DNA of 64,000 nt from Nakamurella multipartita DSM 44233 (GTDB taxonomy: Bacteria > Actinomycetota > Actinomycetes > Mycobacteriales > Nakamurellaceae): positions 1,302,001 through 1,366,000 of the forward strand of contig NC_013235.1 in NCBI RefSeq assembly GCF_000024365.1. The letters are read 5' to 3'. A program made the translations under genes and the position numbers. Position 1 is the stretch's first letter; each line of letters begins with the position of its first letter. Under the pieces are notes generated by a model. That model did no database searches and was not told the origin of the DNA. It was given only the letters and a program-made list of their open reading frames with translations. Of the stretch, positions 59,802-64,000 are shown piece by piece.

Positions 59802-60091
59802 GCCGAAGCTGCCTTCAGAATGGCGTTGGCGCGCTTGAGTTCTGCGTTCTCCCGACGCAGCCGGCGCAGCTCGGCCGACTCCTCCGAGGAGGTGCCGACC
59901 CGGGTCCCGGTGTCGACCTCGGCCTGCCGCACCCACTTACGGACCGTCTCGGCAGTACCGACGCCGAGCAGCTCAGCCACGCGGCTCATCGCCGCCCATT
60001 CGGACTCGTGCTCACCCGCGATCTCCGCGACCATCCGTACAGCCCGCTGCTTCAGCTCCAGCGGGTACCGCCTCGTTGAATCTCCCGGCAT
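59802..60091 (-). pseudogene. IS3 OrfA (element in cas1), separated from its C-terminal codons
   Basis: It starts ATG at 60091: PGDSTRRYPLELKQRAVRMV, then MSRVAELLGVGTAETVRKWV and the helix LRRLRRENAELKRANAILKA. The natural last codons, FFAAELDRPSH and stop, lie at about 56808-56846 beyond the two-recombinase element. The present frame runs on into the element instead. Confidence 0.82.
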
Positions 60092-60142
60092 GACTCCAAC
60101 CTTCCCAAGCTCTGGAGTCTCCGGACACGCCGGGGGGATTCA

Positions 60143-60678
60143 CCTTCGGTCGCGCCCTGGTGGCGGCCAAGGTGCGCAAACAGATCGTTGTGCTGCAGCG
60201 GATGGGTCGGCGAGACAACGCCGACGCCGTCACGGAAGCCACTCACCAGATGGAGTCATTGGTCGGCATGATCGCCGATTGCGGGACTCGGGACGAGTTG
60301 ATGGGCATGGAAGGCGCCGCCGCTCGTCAGTACTTCCAGGCCATGGGCGAGATCGTCCCGGAAGGCGTGCGATTCGAGGGGAGATCCGGTCGACCGCCGG
60401 CCGACGTCATCAACGCGGCGCTGTCCTACGGCTACGCGATCCTGCTCGGAGAAGCGGTGTCCGCGCTCTGCGCGGCTGGCCTAGATCCGGCGATCGGGCT
60501 GTTGCACGCGGAGGAAGATCGGCGGCCGTCGTTGGCGTTGGACCTGATGGAGGAATTCCGGCCGCTGATCGTCGACCAGGTGGTGGTGGCCGCGGCTCGA
60601 CGCAATACGCTCACCGGAGCACACGGCCGCCGTGAGGAGGCAGTACCAGGTGTGCTGCTCACCAAGGCGGGCAAGGAA
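60143..60678 (+). pseudogene. cas1: RT-Cas1 fusion: Cas1 catalytic core
   Basis: The frame continues FGRALVAAKVRKQIVVLQRM, then GMEGAAARQYFQAMGEIV with the first metal-binding Glu, RPPADVINAALSYGYAILLG, then AGLDPAIGLLHAEEDRRPS with the catalytic His and DLMEEFRPLIVDQVVV with the last Glu. It ends TKAGKE, where another IS3 has inserted. All integrase active-site residues are therefore still encoded, but on separate fragments. A partial protein could start at internal ATG codons but would lack the N-terminal dimerisation domain. Confidence 0.92.
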
Positions 60679-60737
60679 GGGTCTGCCCCGAGTTCAGTTG
60701 ACACCTGACCTCTGAGGTTTCGGCCTCAGACGGAAGG

Positions 60738-61034
60738 ATGTCTTTCGTGGCTAAGCCCTATCCCAAGGAGTTCCGCGACGACGTCGTGGCCGTGGCCCGC
60801 AAGGGCCAGGCGACGCTGACGCAGATCGCGAAGGACGTCGGCATCTCCGAAGGCTCGCTCGCGAACTGGATGAAGCAGGCCGACATCGAGGACGGTCGCC
60901 GTCCCGGTCTCACCGACGTCGACCGTGCTGAGCTTCGCGAGTTGAAGAAGCGCAACCGCCTCCTCGAGCAGGAGAACGAGGTCCTGCGTAGGGCAGCGGC
61001 CTACCTGTCGCAGGCGAACCTGCCGGGAAAATAG
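60738..61034 (+). CDS. IS3-family OrfA
   Basis: A 98-residue HTH protein: YPKEFRDDVVAVARKGQATL, then DVGISEGSLANWMKQADIED and the zipper-like LRELKKRNRLLEQENEVLRR. It ends PGK and TAG within GGAAAATAG, a plausible site for the -1 frameshift that makes the OrfAB transposase. Confidence 0.93.
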   Translation: MSFVAKPYPKEFRDDVVAVARKGQATLTQIAKDVGISEGSLANWMKQADIEDGRRPGLTDVDRAELRELKKRNRLLEQENEVLRRAAAYLSQANLPGK

Positions 61035-61054
61035 TCTTCCCGCTCGTCCGAGAG

Positions 61055-61936
61055 ATGGCTGCGACCGGCGCCCCGATCAGGGTGCCGGTCGCGGTGACGT
61101 TGCGGGTGCTCGGCCTTTCGCGGGCCGGGTACTACAAGTGGCTCAGCGACCCCGTATGCCAGCGGGACTACGACGACGCCCACCTCATCGACAAGCTCTA
61201 CGACCTCCATGGCGACGATGCGACGTTGGGCTACAGGTTCCTCACCGACGAGCTCGAAGACGAGCACGGCATCCAGGTCGGGGAGAACCGGGTGCACCGC
61301 CTGTGCCGCATCGCCGGCATCACTGCCAGCCACCACAAGAAGCGCTCCAAGACCGGCTCGACCGGCCCCGCGCCACACGACGACCTCCTCGCGGTCGTCG
61401 ACGAGCACGGCGTCGTACGTCACGAGTTCCTCGCCGACGCCCCGAACAAGGTGTGGCTGTGGGACATTTCCGAGCACCCCACCCGCGAAGGCAAGCTCTA
61501 CATCTGCGCGATCAAGGACGTGTGGTCGAACAAGATCGTGGGCTACTCCATCGACTCCCGGATGAAGTCGTCCCTGGCGCGGGCCGCGATGCGCAACGCG
61601 ATCGCGCTCCGCAGCCCGGCCGGGACAGTCTGTCACTCCGACCGAGGCGGTCAGTTTCGTGCCAAGCGGACCCAGCGGCTGCTGGCGAACAACGACCTGG
61701 TGGGGTCGATGGGCCGCTCCCACGGCGCCGGCGACAACGCCAGCATGGAGAGCTTCTTTTCCCTGCTGCAGAAGAACGTCCTGAACACCCGCCGTTGGGA
61801 CACCCGCGACGACCTCCGCCTCGCGATCGTCACCTGGATCGAAACCAAGTACAACCGACGACGCCGCCAGCGGGCCCTCGGCAAGCTCACCCCGGTCGAG
61901 TTTGAGATGATCTACAAGGCCGCAGAAGCGGCCTGA
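61055..61936 (+). CDS. IS3-family transposase OrfB
   Basis: A 293-residue DDE transposase from the first ATG. The -1 frame from orfA adds KIVFPLVRE upstream. Motifs: DDATLGYRFLTDELEDEHGI, NKVWLWDISEHPTREGKLYI (Asp), VCHSDRGGQFRAKRTQRLL (Asp), GDNASMESFFSLLQKNVL (Glu), and the closing YNRRRRQRALGKLTPVEFE. It differs from the two other IS3 types in the window. Confidence 0.93.
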   Translation: MAATGAPIRVPVAVTLRVLGLSRAGYYKWLSDPVCQRDYDDAHLIDKLYDLHGDDATLGYRFLTDELEDEHGIQVGENRVHRLCRIAGITASHHKKRSKTGSTGPAPHDDLLAVVDEHGVVRHEFLADAPNKVWLWDISEHPTREGKLYICAIKDVWSNKIVGYSIDSRMKSSLARAAMRNAIALRSPAGTVCHSDRGGQFRAKRTQRLLANNDLVGSMGRSHGAGDNASMESFFSLLQKNVLNTRRWDTRDDLRLAIVTWIETKYNRRRRQRALGKLTPVEFEMIYKAAEAA

Positions 61937-61978
61937 CTACTGCAAACCCCGAGTGTCAACCAGACCGGGGGCAGACCC

Positions 61979-62143
61979 GAATGCGTGGTCGACGGGTATG
62001 AGCTGCGCATGCTGCGGCGAACCGCCGGGGCGTTGCCCGGCTTCTCCGGGACCCTGCGCCGGCATCTGTACCGGCAGGCCGAACAGATTGCGGCCCTCGT
62101 GCATGGACGCAGTGACCAGTGGATCGGCCTGTCGTGGCGCTGA
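61979..62143 (+). pseudogene. cas1: RT-Cas1 fusion: Cas1 C-terminal end
   Basis: The last 54 codons: ECVVDGYELRMLRRTAGALP, then GFSGTLRRHLYRQAEQIAAL and VHGRSDQWIGLSWR with stop TGA at 62141. It joins in frame to the fragment ending at 60678 when the IS3 is removed. The stop overlaps the cas2 start region. Added up, the restored RT-Cas1 would be about 630 residues. Confidence 0.9.
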
Positions 62144-62418
62144 CGGTGATCGTTGCCTACGACATCAGCGAGGACAACCGGCGGGCCCGCCTGGCCGCCG
62201 TGCTGCAGGCGTACGGCGATCGAATACAGAAGAGCGTCTTCGTGCTGTCGGCAGACCAGCCGTTGATCGATGACCTGCACCGGCGCGCCCGGGACATCAT
62301 CGACCTGGACCGGGACTCGGTCTACTTCTTCCGGCAGTGCGCGCCGTGCTGGGAGTCCGTGGGAGTGGTGGGCCAGGCCACCGTGGCGGAACCGCAGCGA
62401 TACTGGGCGGTGTTCTGA
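62134..62418 (+). CDS. cas2: CRISPR integrase subunit Cas2
   Basis: A 94-residue ferredoxin-like protein that bridges two Cas1 dimers during spacer integration. TVIVAYDISEDNRRARLAAV has the conserved Asp, then LQAYGDRIQKSVFVLSADQP and DSVYFFRQCAPCWESVGVV. GTG 62134 overlaps the cas1 stop (GTGGCGCTGA); GTG 62119 is also in frame. It is intact, but its partner Cas1 is broken. Array 2 follows 207 bases after the stop. Confidence 0.92.
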   Translation: MALTVIVAYDISEDNRRARLAAVLQAYGDRIQKSVFVLSADQPLIDDLHRRARDIIDLDRDSVYFFRQCAPCWESVGVVGQATVAEPQRYWAVF

Positions 62419-62460
62419 CTGTTGCTGGGCTCATTGACGGGCTGCTCTTGTCTGGGAAAG

Positions 62461-62625
62461 GGGGTGGCTGGCGATCATGGTGCGCAGCCTTCTGCTGTGT
62501 AATCCTCTGACCTGCGACAATGCTGGCTTAGAGCTCTGCCGGCGGACAGTTGTTGATCTTCAGTCGGCCTGGTGTGCAGCGGGCCCGCGTTGGCGCAGGT
62601 CAGCGGCAGTGCCTGGTGGGGTAGG
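62461..62625 (+). promoter_or_regulatory. CRISPR leader of array 2
   Basis: 165 bases from GGGGTGGCTGGCGATCATGG to GGGGTAGG, aligned without gaps with the leader of array 1. The conserved blocks near the repeat, including GCGCAGGTCAGCGGCAGTGC and TGGGGTAGG, are candidates for integration recognition. The middle part has diverged more. Confidence 0.88.
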
Positions 62626-63734
62626 GTCAGAAACCACGTCACGCCGTCAGGCGTATAGAAACTACTTTCACCGGCGTAAACCGACTAGGCATAGAAGTCA
62701 GAAACCACGTCACGCCGTCAGGCGTATAGAAACGTCTATGAAACGACGCAGTCAGTTCTTTTGCCTCAGGTCAGAAACCACGTCACGCCGTCAGGCGTAT
62801 AGAAACATCTGCGACGGGTCCGCACCGACAACCATACCGAGGTCAGAAACCACGTCACGCCGTCAGGCGTATAGAAACGACCTCCTCATCGCTCGCTGAA
62901 CTGTTGATTACCAGGAGTCAGAAACCACGTCACGCCGTCAGGCGTATAGAAACCTGCGGGCTAGTTCACGGTAGTCGTCACGATCCATGTCAGAAACCAC
63001 GTCACGCCGTCAGGCGTATAGAAACGTTCCCGTCTTCGTCAACCAGACTGAAGATGCCATCGGTCAGAAACCACGTCACGCCGTCAGGCGTATAGAAACT
63101 AGACACGATTATTTCTCCACAGCATCAGCATGCATGTCAGAAACCACGTCACGCCGTCAGGCGTATAGAAACGAAGGAGGTTGGAACCTCACTTCTTGGG
63201 AGCGGTCAGAAACCACGTCACGCCGTCAGGCGTATAGAAACCCCTCAGCAGCCGAGCGGTGTCATGCCGGCCGTCAGAAACCACGTCACGCCGTCAGGCG
63301 TATAGAAACTTTCGGTGGCAGGCTGGAAATAAGTCCAACAGTGCGGTCAGAAACCACGTCACGCCGTCAGGCGTATAGAAACTTTCGTCGCTGACCGAGA
63401 TATAGAACGTGTACGGCTCGTCAGAAACCACGTAACGCCGTCAGGCGTATAGAAACCCAGACGGCAAAGAACAAGAACGCAAAGACGAAACCACCGGTCA
63501 GAAACCACGTCACGCCGTCAGGCGTATAGAAACTTTGCTACACCCTGCGCGCCACCAGATCCCCAGTTGTCAGAAACCACGTCACGCCGTCAGGCGTATA
63601 GAAACCTAGCAATCTTTGCATATATCTCGTTGCGCTGCGCACCAGTGTGGTCAGAAACCACGTCACGCCGTCAGGCGTATAGAAACGCTCTGGGCCACCA
63701 TGAGGGTCGTGCGAAGGTGAGGGGGTCAGAAACC
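62626..63734 (+). CRISPR. CRISPR array 2, 15 full repeats and one truncated
   Basis: The repeats are 37 bases. They begin GTCAGAAACCACGTC, contain the palindrome ACGCCGTCAGGCGT and end ATAGAAAC. Fifteen full copies lie between 62626-62662 and 63650-63686. A sixteenth is cut after its first ten bases (63725-63734) by an ISL3-type element. The 15 visible spacers are 31-44 bases long. Repeat variation is low (one change at 63420). The last 26 bases of the repeat match those of array 1 except in the loop, so the same Cas6 should process both. Confidence 0.97.
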
Positions 63735-64000
63735 GGCTCTTCGCTTTGAAGCTGGGTGGGGGTTTGATCCCGGGGCGACACGCCGGGGCTGAGATGCGCT
63801 GATGTGGGGCCTGGGGTCCTCACGATCCGTGTTCACCGCCAAGTGAATGCGACCCGTGAGGAAGGCCCCAGGTGAGCGATGACGTTACCGGTGTGTTCGT
63901 GCTGCCCGGATTCCGGGTGGTGTCCAGCGACGTGCTCGACGACGAATGGCACCTGCTTGTGGAAACGCGGCGGGAGCCGACGGGCTGCCCGACCTGCGGC
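63735..64000 (+). mobile_element. ISL3-type element, left end
   Basis: It begins GGCTCTTCGCTTTGAAGC, a typical ISL3 terminus, directly inside a CRISPR repeat. The right end is outside the window, so the target duplication cannot be checked. The region to 63871 is non-coding. Confidence 0.75.
63872..64000 (+). CDS. ISL3-family transposase, N-terminal part
   Basis: 43 codons, open at the window edge. It starts GTG at 63872 and reads SDDVTGVFVLPGFRVVSSDV, then EWHLLVETRREPTGCPTCG. The closing CPTCG is the beginning of the zinc-binding motif at the N-terminus of ISL3 transposases. Confidence 0.8.
   Translation, partial: MSDDVTGVFVLPGFRVVSSDVLDDEWHLLVETRREPTGCPTCG

Larger units (their letters stand above)
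55825..60142 (-). mobile_element. IS3-family element in cas1, carrying a two-recombinase insertion
   Basis: The terminal inverted repeats read TGAATCCCCCCGGCGTGTCC at the left and the same on the opposite strand at the right. The 3-bp duplication CCT lies at 55822-55824 and 60143-60145. Its orfA and orfB are separated by a second element at about 56847-59801. Without that, it would be about 1.36 kb. Confidence 0.93.
60679..61978 (+). mobile_element. IS3-family element near the 3' end of cas1 (1300 bp)
   Basis: The inverted ends are GGGTCTGCCCCGAGTTCAG at the left and, on the other strand, GGGTCTGCCCCCGGTCTGG at the right, followed inside by TTGACAC. The 3-bp duplication GAA lies at 60676-60678 and 61979-61981. 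Both orfA and orfB are present. Confidence 0.93.

Noticed and set aside
62477..63749. Open frames inside array 2 with repeated SETTSRRQAYRN
   Set aside because: As for array 1, these come from the repeat sequence and are not proteins.

Overview
This is high-GC actinobacterial DNA. The order glmS, acpS, nnrD, alr, alpha/beta hydrolase, tsaE, then tsaB-rimI-tsaD, groES-groEL, whiB, a bldM-like regulator, a sigD/shbA-type sigma factor with its anti-sigma factor, and guaB is the conserved block known from Mycobacterium (glmS to guaB2, including whiB3 and sigD) and Streptomyces (groES to guaB, including bldM and shbA). A Frankiales/Nakamurella-like organism fits best, but this is inferred from gene order and composition only.

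Positions 1-31608 are mostly housekeeping genes: cell-wall precursor synthesis (glmS, alr), NAD(P)HX repair, tRNA t6A synthesis (tsaE, tsaB, tsaD), chaperonins behind a CIRCE operator, developmental regulators and IMP dehydrogenase. Three IS110-type elements have entered it. One sits exactly on the start codon of the gene at the left edge. One splits a formate-dehydrogenase-like molybdoenzyme gene.

Positions 31649-63734 are a CRISPR-Cas locus. It holds a leader and a 33-repeat array, then a cas operon of type III-D character: cas10 with GGDD, a Cas7 frame running by a one-base shift into a Csx10(Cas5)-Cas11-like gene, a double Cas7 gene, a small Csx19-like gene, a membrane protein with a SAVED-like sensor, a small partner of unknown function, cas6, a reverse transcriptase-cas1 fusion, and cas2. 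A second leader and 16-repeat array follow. The two leaders align without gaps over 165 bases, although the repeats differ in their first part.

The locus has been heavily colonised by transposons nested inside each other. An IS21 element of about 11 kb, flanked by GTCAC duplications, separates array 1 from cas10. It carries a Tn554-like three-gene element in istB, an IS3 copy in istA, an IS1182-type element, and a second inverted copy of the same IS3. The RT-cas1 gene is cut by an IS256, an IS3 that itself contains a two-recombinase element, and another IS3. An ISL3-type element truncates array 2 at the right edge. Target duplications are visible for nearly all of these. Removing the elements on paper restores one continuous RT-Cas1 reading frame apart from a one-base shift near its N-terminus.

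Reading of the system: Cas6 would cut repeat RNA to leave an ATAGAAAC handle. The Cas10/Cas7 complex would bind RNA targets and make cyclic oligoadenylate, and the membrane SAVED protein would be the effector. Spacer acquisition, probably partly from RNA, was once carried out by RT-Cas1 and Cas2 but looks disabled now. Several spacers read antisense to what look like translation start sites, which fits RNA-derived acquisition.
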